Source of the DNA: Candidatus Eiseniibacteriota bacterium
GTDB taxonomy: Bacteria; Eisenbacteria; RBG-16-71-46
NCBI GenBank assembly: GCA_005893365.1
Contig: VBPB01000035.1
Span: 1-15,449, forward strand
Direction: 5' to 3'
DNA length: 15,449 nucleotides
Both the position numbers and the translations under genes were made by a program. The notes beneath the pieces are model-generated. The model saw only the letters and a list, made by a program, of their open reading frames with translations, did no database searches and had not been told where the DNA came from. Positions 8,859 through 15,386 of the stretch are shown one piece after another; within the stretch, counting starts at the first letter, position 1; the number at the start of each line of letters is the position of its first letter.

Positions 8859-8899
8859 GTGGGCGAGCGAAGACCATCCGGAGCGCGGCCAGACTGACG

Positions 8900-10024
8900 A
8901 TGGGCCGCTTCGGGCACTACGTGATCGACGCGGACGGGCACGGCGGCGAGCCGCTCGGCTGGGGGCGCCGGATCGCGCCGCGCCACCAGGCGAAGATGCG
9001 CGAGTACGTCGCGCGGATGAAGGCGCACTACACGGGTCTGCCGGGCGGCGGCATGAAGGTCGACGCCGCGGCGCCCAGCGCGCCTGGCACTGCGCCCGCC
9101 GGCGACGAGTTCGAATTCGGCGCGCCGATGCGCGCCGGGATGTACGACCCGGCCGCGCGGCTCGCCGACATGGATCTCGAGGGCATCGACGTGGCGGTGC
9201 TCTATCCGCCCGGCTCCGGCGAGGAGTGGGCGATGGGCGACGTGGAGTTCGCGAGCGCGCTGTGCCGCACGCTCAACGACGCGCGCGCCGAGTTCGCGAG
9301 TCGTGCGCCCGACCGCTTGAAGCTCGTCGCGAAGCTCCCGATGATCGAGCCGGTGCTCGCCGTCGAGGAGCTCGAGCGCTGCGTGACCGAGCTCGGCTTC
9401 GTCGGCATCGTCACCGCGACGCACATCCGCGACAAGAACCTCGACGATCCGAGCTTCGATGTCGTATGGGCGGCGGCGCAGCGGCTCGGCGTGCCGGTGT
9501 GCGCGCACGGCGGCGGCCAGGCGCCCGGCCAGACGCCGTTCGCTACCTCGCGCTTCGCGACGCGCCTGGGCATCCACGCGATCACCCACCCCGTCGGCGG
9601 GATGCACGCGGTGTACTGCTTCACCGTCGGCGGCATCCTGCACCGGTTTCCGCAGCTGCGCGTGGGCTTCATGGAGGCGGGCGTCGGCTGGCTGCCGTTC
9701 TGGCTCGAGCGCCTCGACGAACACTGGGAGCGCATGCCCGAGCAGGCGCCGCAGATCGACCGGCCGCCGTCGGAGTATTTCCGCGGCCGCTGCTACCTCA
9801 CCGCCGAGCCCGGCGACCGCACGCTGCCGTGGGTGACGCAGGCGTTCGGTCCCGACGTGGTCTGCTATGCCTCGGACTACTACCACTGGGACAGCGAGTT
9901 TCCCGACTCGGTGAAGATCTTCGCCGAGCGCAGCGACCTCGATGCGCGGGCGCTGGAACACCTGTTCGCGGCGAACGCAGCGCGGCTCTATCGGCTGCGC
10001 GCTCCGAAAAGTTCGGCGACCTAA
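8900..10024 (+). CDS. ACMSD-like amidohydrolase (amidohydrolase 2 family)
   Basis: This 374-residue protein is of usual length for the amidohydrolase-2 family, metal-dependent TIM-barrel hydrolases or decarboxylases related to aminocarboxymuconate-semialdehyde decarboxylase. Visible marks are the N-terminal VIDADGHGGEP with the metal-ligand type Asp-x-x-His, MYDPAARLADMDLEGID, VLYPP, the strand end VCAHGGG with His203, RVGFMEAGVGWLPFWLERLDE, and the catalytic-loop motif ASDYYHWD with Asp326, usually seen as SDYPHWD. It ends with FAANAARLYRL, typical of the family. It starts 2 bp after the stop of the broken D-aminoacylase-like gene, so the two were probably one operon. The substrate cannot be told from sequence; decarboxylation or hydrolysis of a small carboxylic compound is inference. 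No defect is visible. Confidence 0.9.
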   Translation: MGRFGHYVIDADGHGGEPLGWGRRIAPRHQAKMREYVARMKAHYTGLPGGGMKVDAAAPSAPGTAPAGDEFEFGAPMRAGMYDPAARLADMDLEGIDVAVLYPPGSGEEWAMGDVEFASALCRTLNDARAEFASRAPDRLKLVAKLPMIEPVLAVEELERCVTELGFVGIVTATHIRDKNLDDPSFDVVWAAAQRLGVPVCAHGGGQAPGQTPFATSRFATRLGIHAITHPVGGMHAVYCFTVGGILHRFPQLRVGFMEAGVGWLPFWLERLDEHWERMPEQAPQIDRPPSEYFRGRCYLTAEPGDRTLPWVTQAFGPDVVCYASDYYHWDSEFPDSVKIFAERSDLDARALEHLFAANAARLYRLRAPKSSAT

Positions 10025-10141
10025 CGACTTCACCCGCGGGATCGCGCGTTTTGCGTGGGGGTTGCGTGCGCACCGTGCGATAGTGAGCACGTCATCGGGC
10101 ATGCGTGCGCGGTGTCGCGGCGTGGTCGATAGGAGAGGTGC

Positions 10142-12454
10142 ATGGCGCGGCGATTGGATCCGATCGAGCCCGGACACCAGCGCGGGGCGTTCGAACCCAC
10201 CCGGCGCGAGTTCCTTCAGGTCCTGATTGCCGGCTCCACGCTGATGATCGGCGGGGTTTTCCTGACGCGCGAAGAGGCCGCCGCGCTGCCGGGGCCCGGG
10301 AATACCTCCGATCAGTCCGACATCGGCGATTCGCTGGTCGCGGTCGAGACGCCCTACAAGTACATGCTCAAGCTGGAAGTGACGCCACACAATCGCGTCG
10401 TCTTCCAGCTGCCGCGCCAGGACAAAGGTCAGGGCATCGCGACGGCGCTGGCGATGATGATCGCCGAGGAGATGGACGCGGATTACGACCGCGTCGACGT
10501 CCAGCTCAGCGACCGCGATTCGAACCGGCCCACCACGATCACGGGCGGTTCGTCGACGATCCGCACGATGTGGGAGCCAGCGCGCACGGTGGCGGCGAAC
10601 GCGCGCCTGCGCCTGGTCACCGCGGCCGCGGCGCGCTGGAGCGTGCCGCCAAATCAGATCACGGTGAAGAAGTCGCTCGTGATGCACGCGGCGACCGGCC
10701 GCGCCGCCAACTTCGGCGAACTATCGGCCGAAGCCGCTGCCCTCGCGATCCCCGTCACGCCGCTGCCGCTCAAGGATCCGAGCCAGTACACGATCATCGG
10801 TAGCGCGGACGGGAAGGGCCGCAAGAACGCGCGCGACATCGTCACGGGCAAGCAGAAATACACATTGGATCTCCGGCCCGGCGACGCGCCCGACTATCCG
10901 GCCAACGCGAAGCCCGCGGTCGTCCTGCGGCCACCCGACATCAAGGGCCGGGTGTCCGAGAGCTGGAGTCTCCCGGCGCCGCCGCCCGGCATCGTCTACG
11001 TGAAGATCAACCTTCCCGACCGCGGCCCGGTCGAGACGGGCTCGACCTTTCCCCAGCCCACCGGCATCGCGGTGGTCGCAGTGGCGGACAACGCCTCGTT
11101 CCACCACGCGCTCGCCGCGCGCAACGCGCTCGAGCCGTTGGTCGACTGGGAGCCGGGGCCGATGGCCGCGATGTCGGGTGAAGGCATCCGCACCACGCTG
11201 GTGTCGCTCACGCCCGCGCTCACGCCGGTCGCCTCCGGCCTCTCGTCGCTCGACGCCACCTTCGACTTCCCGTACGTCGCGCATGCGCCGCTCGAGGTGA
11301 TGGACGCGGTCGCCGACGTGCGCGCGAGCTCCGCGACGATCTGGTACCCGTCGCAGACGCCGAACTATCAAGTCGGCCAGATCGCCGCCGCCACGGGCAT
11401 TCCCGACGCCAACATCACGCTGCACATCCCGTTCGCCGGCGGCGCATTCGGTCGGCGCCTGTTCGGCGAGGCCGCGATCGAGGCAGCGCTGATCTCGCAG
11501 CAGGTCGGCCTGCCGATCAAGCTGATGTGGACGCGCAACGACGACATGCGCCACGGCCGTTTCCGGCCGATGACGCACCACGCGATCCGCGCCACCTGGT
11601 CGAACGGAACGATCCAGTCGTGGGAGCACCAGGTCGCCGCCGCCGAGATGGACCTGCGGCACGGCTACGGAGACGCGTTGTCGCCGCCCGGCATCGCGCT
11701 CTCGCATCCGGAGATCGAGCAGGCGGCATTCAACGCCACGGTCTCGGTCCCGTACGAGTTCGGCGCGACCCAGCAGCGCATCACCAACATGCGCTTCGAG
11801 GTCCCGACCGGCAGCTGGCGCTCGATCTACTCGGGCTTCACGATGACCGCGAACGAGATCTTCGTCGACCGGCTCGCGCAGGCGTTCGGCGCCGACGACA
11901 TCCAGTTCCGGCTCGATCACCTCGCGAACTCGACGTCGGCTTCCGCACCCAGAGCGATCCGGGTGCTCGAGAAGGTGCGCGACAAGCGGGCGGCGTGGGG
12001 CGCGGCGCCGGCCGGTCACGCCTACGGCGTCGCGGTGCACGCCGAATATCGGTCGGCCGTGGCCTATCTGGTCGAGATCGACGCGGTCGATCCGGCCAAT
12101 CCGCGTCTGGCCCGCGCTTACGCCGCCGTCGACGTGGGCCTGCCGATCAACCGCAAGGGCCTCGAGGCGCAGTTCCAGGGCGTGTTGATCGACGCGTTCT
12201 CGGTGATGATCCGCGCGGGCAACCACCTCGACGCCGGTCACATCGTCGAGGGCAGCTTCAGCGACTTCCACTGGGCGCGCATGAACCACTCGCCGCGCTC
12301 GTTCGAGGTGTTCATCTTCGACGCCACGAGCGACACGCCCGGCGGCGCCGGCGAGCTCGGCCTGCCGCCCGGCTCGGCCGCCTGCATCAACGCCTACGCG
12401 CGCGCGACCGGAACGCAGCCGAGCCGCTTCCCGGTCCTGGATCCCACGAGCTGA
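10142..12454 (+). CDS. iorB: Molybdopterin-binding subunit of isoquinoline 1-oxidoreductase-type hydroxylase (IorB-like)
   Basis: A 770-residue large subunit of the xanthine oxidase family. It carries molybdopterin cytosine dinucleotide and inserts oxygen from water into an N-heterocycle or aldehyde. The N-terminus has a twin-arginine signal (TRREFLQVLIAGSTLM, residues 20-35), so the folded complex should be exported. Later motifs include QLPRQDKGQGIATALAMM, the second-domain TFDFPYVAHAPLEVMDAVA, the cofactor-contacting GGAFGRRLFGEAAIEAALIS near residue 433, and GGAGELGLPPGSAACINAYA near the end, where Glu738 takes the place of the catalytic base. A strong AGGAG (10131-10135) sits 6 bases before the ATG. 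The small [2Fe-2S] subunit follows 13 bp downstream. No cytochrome subunit is visible here. The substrate is not determined; the IorB name reflects family resemblance, not proven isoquinoline activity. Confidence 0.92.
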   Translation: MARRLDPIEPGHQRGAFEPTRREFLQVLIAGSTLMIGGVFLTREEAAALPGPGNTSDQSDIGDSLVAVETPYKYMLKLEVTPHNRVVFQLPRQDKGQGIATALAMMIAEEMDADYDRVDVQLSDRDSNRPTTITGGSSTIRTMWEPARTVAANARLRLVTAAAARWSVPPNQITVKKSLVMHAATGRAANFGELSAEAAALAIPVTPLPLKDPSQYTIIGSADGKGRKNARDIVTGKQKYTLDLRPGDAPDYPANAKPAVVLRPPDIKGRVSESWSLPAPPPGIVYVKINLPDRGPVETGSTFPQPTGIAVVAVADNASFHHALAARNALEPLVDWEPGPMAAMSGEGIRTTLVSLTPALTPVASGLSSLDATFDFPYVAHAPLEVMDAVADVRASSATIWYPSQTPNYQVGQIAAATGIPDANITLHIPFAGGAFGRRLFGEAAIEAALISQQVGLPIKLMWTRNDDMRHGRFRPMTHHAIRATWSNGTIQSWEHQVAAAEMDLRHGYGDALSPPGIALSHPEIEQAAFNATVSVPYEFGATQQRITNMRFEVPTGSWRSIYSGFTMTANEIFVDRLAQAFGADDIQFRLDHLANSTSASAPRAIRVLEKVRDKRAAWGAAPAGHAYGVAVHAEYRSAVAYLVEIDAVDPANPRLARAYAAVDVGLPINRKGLEAQFQGVLIDAFSVMIRAGNHLDAGHIVEGSFSDFHWARMNHSPRSFEVFIFDATSDTPGGAGELGLPPGSAACINAYARATGTQPSRFPVLDPTS

Positions 12455-12467
12455 AAGAGGTCGACCG

Positions 12468-12938
12468 ATGCCCGTCTACAACCTGACCGTGAACGGCCAG
12501 CCCCGCACCGTCGACGCGCCCGCCGACATGCCGCTGCTCTGGGTGCTGCGCGACCTGCTCGACGTGACCGGGCCGAAGTACGGCTGCGGCGTGGGCGTGT
12601 GCGGCGCGTGCACGAGCCACCTCGGCGACAGCGCCGTGCGGCCTTGCATCACTCCGATCAGCGCGGTCAGCGAGCCGGTGACCACGATCGACGGTCTCGA
12701 GCAGAACGGCGATCTGCACCCGATCCAGCAGGCGTGGATCGACCTCGACGTCGCCTCGTGCGGCTACTGCCAACCGGGCCAGATCATGACCGCGCTCGCG
12801 CTGATCGTGGCGAACCCGAACCCGACCGACGACGACATCGACATCGCGATGTCGCAGAACGTGTGCCGCTGCGGCACGTACGCGAAGATCCGCGCGGCGA
12901 TCAAGGAAGCCGCGCGCGTGATGCGCGGGGGACACTAG
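12468..12938 (+). CDS. iorA: [2Fe-2S] subunit of isoquinoline 1-oxidoreductase-type hydroxylase (IorA-like)
   Basis: A 156-residue iron-sulfur subunit of a molybdenum hydroxylase, passing electrons from the molybdenum centre in the IorB-like partner. The plant-ferredoxin cluster is held by Cys40, Cys45, Cys48 and Cys60 (GCGVGVCGACTSHLG onward). The second, four-helix cluster is held by Cys98, Cys101, Cys133 and Cys135 (ASCGYCQPGQIM and QNVCRCGTY). The length is that of IorA and other small subunits. The ATG is preceded by AAAGAGG at 8 bases. It has no signal of its own, which fits export as a complex through the partner's Tat signal. Its last 38 bases overlap the end of the MocA-like gene on the other strand. 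Confidence 0.95.
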   Translation: MPVYNLTVNGQPRTVDAPADMPLLWVLRDLLDVTGPKYGCGVGVCGACTSHLGDSAVRPCITPISAVSEPVTTIDGLEQNGDLHPIQQAWIDLDVASCGYCQPGQIMTALALIVANPNPTDDDIDIAMSQNVCRCGTYAKIRAAIKEAARVMRGGH

Positions 12939-13536
12939 CGGCCTTCAGATCCGCGAGCGTATCGACGTCGCGCATGACGGCGGCGTCGGACATCGCCACG
13001 CGCACGACCTCGCCCGCATAACGGCGGAGCAGACCGCGACCGCCTACGTCGCCCTGCAACGCGCACAGCGCGGCGAAGTGACGCACCGGCCACAGCACCG
13101 GGTTGCCGCGCCGCCGGCCGCGGACCGGCACGCAGATCGGCCGCCGCCGCGCGCGCGCGAATGCCGCGATCAGCGCGTCGAGGTGGTCCGCGCGGACCCA
13201 CGGCATGTCGGCGAGCTGGATCAGCGCGCCCTCGATCCCGTCGTCGAGGGCGCGCAGGCCGCGCCGCAGCGAGCCGCCCAGCCCGCGCGCGTGGTACCGG
13301 TTGTGCGCGAACTCGACGTCGCGGCCGGCGAGCGCGCGGCGCACGCGCGCGGGCTGGAAACCCGTCACCACGACGACGATCGCCGCGCGCGACGCGAGCG
13401 CCGCATCGACGGCGCGCGCGACGAGCGGCTCGCCCTCGAACGGCGCGAGCAGCTTGTTCGCGCCGCCCATTCGCCGCGATGCGCCGGCCGCAAGCACGAC
13501 CGCCGCTACCCTCACCGGGCCTTCGCGCTCGCTCAT
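12901..13536 (-). CDS. mocA: MocA/MobA-like molybdenum cofactor nucleotidyltransferase
   Basis: A 211-residue NTP-transferase-like protein. It has the nucleotide-binding opening VLAAGASRRMGGANKLL (14-30), LADMP at 108-112 with the metal-binding Asp, RGNPVLW (143-149), GDVGGRGLL (162-170) and a late MRDVDTLADL. This pattern fits the MocA branch, which adds CMP to molybdopterin to make the dinucleotide needed by xanthine-oxidase-type enzymes such as the one encoded opposite. The ATG at 13536 follows directly on a dispersed 35-bp repeat and has no good Shine-Dalgarno. A GTG at 13515, with GAAGG four bases ahead, is a reasonable alternative start and would remove 7 residues. It lies 41 bp after the second XdhC gene, as the last gene of that set. 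Cytidylyl rather than guanylyl transfer is inferred from context. Confidence 0.88.
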   Translation of the reverse strand: MSEREGPVRVAAVVLAAGASRRMGGANKLLAPFEGEPLVARAVDAALASRAAIVVVVTGFQPARVRRALAGRDVEFAHNRYHARGLGGSLRRGLRALDDGIEGALIQLADMPWVRADHLDALIAAFARARRRPICVPVRGRRRGNPVLWPVRHFAALCALQGDVGGRGLLRRYAGEVVRVAMSDAAVMRDVDTLADLKAASVPRASRARLP

Positions 13537-13571
13537 CTGATGGTCTTCGCTCGCCTTCGGCTCGCTGCGCG
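13537..13571 (-). repeat. 35-bp dispersed repeat core, copy B
   Basis: This is the inverted counterpart of 8824-8858, matching without mismatch. Read in the direction of the genes here, it starts 6 bases after the stop codon of the XdhC C-terminal-domain gene and ends exactly one base before the ATG at 13536. It therefore fills nearly the whole intergenic space. Its placement relative to the flanking genes is the same as for copy A. Confidence 0.88.
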
Positions 13572-13577
13572 CCGCGC

Positions 13578-14270
13578 TCAAGCCGGCTGCCGCAGCTGCT
13601 GGACCACCTCGGCGATGATCGAGATCGCGATCTCGGCCGGCGTCCGCGCGCCGATCGCGAGCCCGACCGGCCCGCGGATCCGCGCGATCTGCTCGTCGGA
13701 GACGCCCTGCTCGCGCAGCCGCTCGACGCGCTTCGCGTGCGTCTTGCGGCTGCCGAGCGCGCCGACGTAGAAGGCCTCGGAGCGCAGCGCGATCGCGAGC
13801 GCGGGATCGTCGAGCTTCGGATCGTGGGTGAGTGCCACGATCGCGCAGCGCGCGTCGGGCGCGAGCGCGGCGAGTGCCTCGTCGGGCCACTGCGTCGTGA
13901 CGCGGACGTCCGGGAAGCGCGCGTCGGCCGCGAACGCGTGGCGCGGATCGATCACGAACACCTCGAAGCCCGCGAGCCGCGCCGCGCCCACGAGCGGCTG
14001 GGCGATGTGGACGGCACCGATCACGATCATGCGCAGCGGCGGGTTGTAGACGTTGATGAACAGCGCGCGGCCGCCGATCTCCACCGGGCCTGCGCGATCC
14101 GCGCGCAGCGCCGCGCGCACCGCCGCGAGTGTCTCTTCGCCGACACCGCCGGGTGCGCGCTCGCCCGACTCGACTAACCACTGCTCGCCCGTTTCGAGAT
14201 CCGTGACGACCGCCGCGGGCCGCTTCGCGCGCCGCGCGCGCAGCAGTCGATCGAGCAGCTCGCGCTTCAC
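13578..14270 (-). CDS. XdhC family protein, Rossmann-type C-terminal domain
   Basis: This 230-residue protein belongs to the XdhC family, which protects and delivers sulfurated molybdenum cofactor to xanthine-oxidase-type enzymes. A short N-terminal part (1-80) with AVVTDLETGEQWLV and LFINVYNPPLR leads into the Rossmann-like domain: IVIGAVHIAQPL (82-93), VFVIDPRHAFA, THDPKLDDPAL (148-158), YVGALGSRKTHAKR (168-181), RIRGPVGLAIGA (197-208) and TPAEIAISIIAEV. The GTG start at 14270 lies inside the stop of the previous gene (GTGA, 4-base overlap), which points to coupled translation with the XdhC/CoxI N-domain gene. The two together make up what single-gene XdhC proteins carry on one chain. It is followed by the MocA-like gene, and the whole set faces the Mo-hydroxylase genes. 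Confidence 0.93.
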   Translation of the reverse strand: MKRELLDRLLRARRAKRPAAVVTDLETGEQWLVESGERAPGGVGEETLAAVRAALRADRAGPVEIGGRALFINVYNPPLRMIVIGAVHIAQPLVGAARLAGFEVFVIDPRHAFAADARFPDVRVTTQWPDEALAALAPDARCAIVALTHDPKLDDPALAIALRSEAFYVGALGSRKTHAKRVERLREQGVSDEQIARIRGPVGLAIGARTPAEIAISIIAEVVQQLRQPA

Positions 14271-14596
14271 TCGATCCTCTCGACGAAGATCTCGATGTCG
14301 CCGCCGCACGCGAGGCCGACTTCCCAGGCCATCTCGTTGGTGACGCCGAAGCGCAGCCGCTGGATGCCTCCGCCGGCGATCACGCGCTGTGCGGCTTCGA
14401 TCACCGCACCCTCGATGCAGCCCCCCGACACCGAGCCGAAGAACTCGCCCGCGTCGCTCACGACGAGCTGGCTGCCGACGGGGCGCGGCGCGGAGCCCCA
14501 CGTCGATACGACGGTCGCGAGCGCCGCGCCGCGCCCCTGTGCGCGCCAGGCTTCGGCGTAGCCGAGCACGTCGTCGGCGTCGATCGCGTCCGCCAT
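14267..14596 (-). CDS. XdhC/CoxI family protein, N-terminal domain only
   Basis: A 109-residue protein equal to the XdhC/CoxI N-terminal domain alone. Motifs are LATVVSTWGSAPRPVGSQLV (26-45), the conserved GSVSGGCIEGAVIEAA (54-69) with Cys60, FGVTNEMAWEVGLACGG (83-99) and a closing IEIFVERIE. It is a molybdenum-cofactor maturation factor expected to work with the Rossmann-domain protein encoded just downstream, with which it overlaps by 4 bases. The ATG at 14596 gives the usual family start (ADDVL soon after) but has no clear Shine-Dalgarno. It begins 15 bp after the stop of the PEP-CTERM gene. Two-gene forms of this kind also accompany CoxI/CoxF-type enzymes, so the split is probably natural and not a frameshift. 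Confidence 0.92.
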   Translation of the reverse strand: MADAIDADDVLGYAEAWRAQGRGAALATVVSTWGSAPRPVGSQLVVSDAGEFFGSVSGGCIEGAVIEAAQRVIAGGGIQRLRFGVTNEMAWEVGLACGGDIEIFVERIE

Positions 14597-14611
14597 CGCG
14601 AGCCGGTGGGT

Positions 14612-15250
14612 TCAGCGCGCGCGGCGGCGCAGCGCGAATACCGCGAGCCCCGCCGCGAACAGCGACGCGGCCCCGCCTGGCTCGGGCAGCACGTTCACGG
14701 TGAGATCGTCGAACGTGAAGGCGTGGCGGCAGGGGAGCTGCGTCGGGCCGCACGTCTGCGGCGTGTTCTGCGTGATGACGATTGCAGTGATGCCGTGGAA
14801 CGCCGGGGCGTAGTCCGCGAAATGGATCTGGCCCGCGGTGACGGGCGCCGGGATGCTCCCGCCCGTGCCGCCGATCGCCGAGATCGTGTACTCGCCGACC
14901 GAGTCCGCGGGATTGATCACATCGAGGCTCACGACGTCGAACGTGCTCGCCGGGTAGGCCATGATCGTGACCTTCGACGGGACCGGCGGCCCCGCGGCGT
15001 CCGGGTTCTCCTCGTCGAGGTTGAACGCCTGGTCGCCGTCGGCGCCGGTCGCGTCGGCTTCGAGCTCGTAGTGGCCCTGGTCGACCGTCGTGGTGATGCC
15101 GTTCTCGGTGTAGGGCGTGGTGCGGAAGTCGCCGCCCTTCGGCACGCCGTCGTAGTCGAGCACTGCCCTGGCGGCGCGCGCACCCGGCGCGAGCCCGAGC
15201 AGCGCGATCGAGAACACCCCGGCCAACCGGGCAGCGGCGTATGCGCGCAT
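14612..15250 (-). CDS. Small PEP-CTERM surface protein of unknown function
   Basis: A 212-residue exported protein. It has an N-terminal signal peptide (about 1-29, hydrophobic run GVFSIALLGLAPGARA). A beta-rich body follows (VLDYDGVPKGG, GITTTVDQGHYELE, FDVVSLDVINP, FHGITAIVITQN, FTFDDLTVNV) with two cysteines, Cys167 and Cys174. It ends in a PEP-CTERM tail: LPEPGGAASLFAAGLAVFAL followed by RRRAR. The body resembles the single beta-sandwich domains common in PEP-CTERM proteins. I can assign no function. The ATG is preceded by GGGAGGG at 5 bases, a strong site. It stands 15 bp upstream of the XdhC genes on the same strand, but its surface role suggests the neighbourhood is not functional. Confidence 0.87.
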   Translation of the reverse strand: MRAYAAARLAGVFSIALLGLAPGARAARAVLDYDGVPKGGDFRTTPYTENGITTTVDQGHYELEADATGADGDQAFNLDEENPDAAGPPVPSKVTIMAYPASTFDVVSLDVINPADSVGEYTISAIGGTGGSIPAPVTAGQIHFADYAPAFHGITAIVITQNTPQTCGPTQLPCRHAFTFDDLTVNVLPEPGGAASLFAAGLAVFALRRRAR

Positions 15251-15257
15251 GGCGTCC

Positions 15258-15273
15258 CTCCCGAGTGGGGGAG
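15258..15273 (-). promoter_or_regulatory. Possible hairpin over the ribosome binding site of the PEP-CTERM gene
   Basis: Just upstream of the ATG at 15250, CTCCC and GGGAG (in gene direction) can pair with a 6-base loop. The GGGAG arm is part of the Shine-Dalgarno GGGAGGG, so pairing would hide it. The stem is only 5 bp and may be chance in GC-rich DNA. Further upstream, the stretch 15276-15290 is A/T-rich for this genome and includes TATCCT in gene direction, a weak -10 candidate. Confidence 0.2.
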
Positions 15274-15386
15274 ATCAGGATAAAGGAAAAGGTCCGCGGA
15301 GCGAAGCGCCGAAACCGTGGGAGGCGGAGATCGTTCGCGAGGCGAATCAGCAGGTTTCGCTGGATGGCGTCCGCAGGGTCCGCGGG

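Larger units (their letters stand above)
6994..8897 (+). pseudogene. D-aminoacylase-like amidohydrolase (N-acyl-D-amino-acid deacylase family), internal deletion plus frameshift
   Basis: The N-terminal part (6994-7437, GTG start) is a clear amidohydrolase: the opening YDLVIRGGVVVDGTG, HTHYDPQITFDPW with His63 and His65, and AGNCGFS with Cys92, all metal-site residues of this family. The frame stops at 7435-7437, while the same protein continues in another frame from about 7428 with VMGADATRRGATADEI, GAAGFSSSHSP, SDGGAHLD and GFAADLFIFDP, to TGA at 8895-8897. Relatives usually have about 15-18 residues between EYLAAL and VMG, including a His in a GHxxLR-like motif. That block is missing, so about 45-55 bp plus a frame offset are lost, rather than one base. 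Natural homologues would end near GALPGQVVRPG (about 8670); the last 75 residues are a 42-bp tandem repeat. The family deacylates N-acyl-D-amino acids or related amides. The gene as given would not make active enzyme; an assembly error is possible. Confidence 0.82.

Noticed and set aside
7022..8899. Upstream extension of the ACMSD-like gene in its open frame
   Set aside because: That region is the coding sequence of the D-aminoacylase-like protein in another frame. The extension is Arg/Ala-rich, and family proteins start near the ATG at 8900.
10035..10052. Terminator-like GC stem followed by TTTT after the ACMSD-like gene
   Set aside because: Only about 4 bp of stem can be paired and the T run is short, so this is within chance for such GC content.
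13537..14181. Longer MocA-like protein reading through from the XdhC region (start at 14181)
   Set aside because: The upstream part of this frame is an Arg-rich shadow of the XdhC gene; MocA motifs begin just after 13536.
14271..14753. Longer XdhC C-domain frame beginning at 14753
   Set aside because: The extra segment is the shadow of the XdhC N-domain gene; the GTG at 14270 in the GTGA overlap gives the usual family start.
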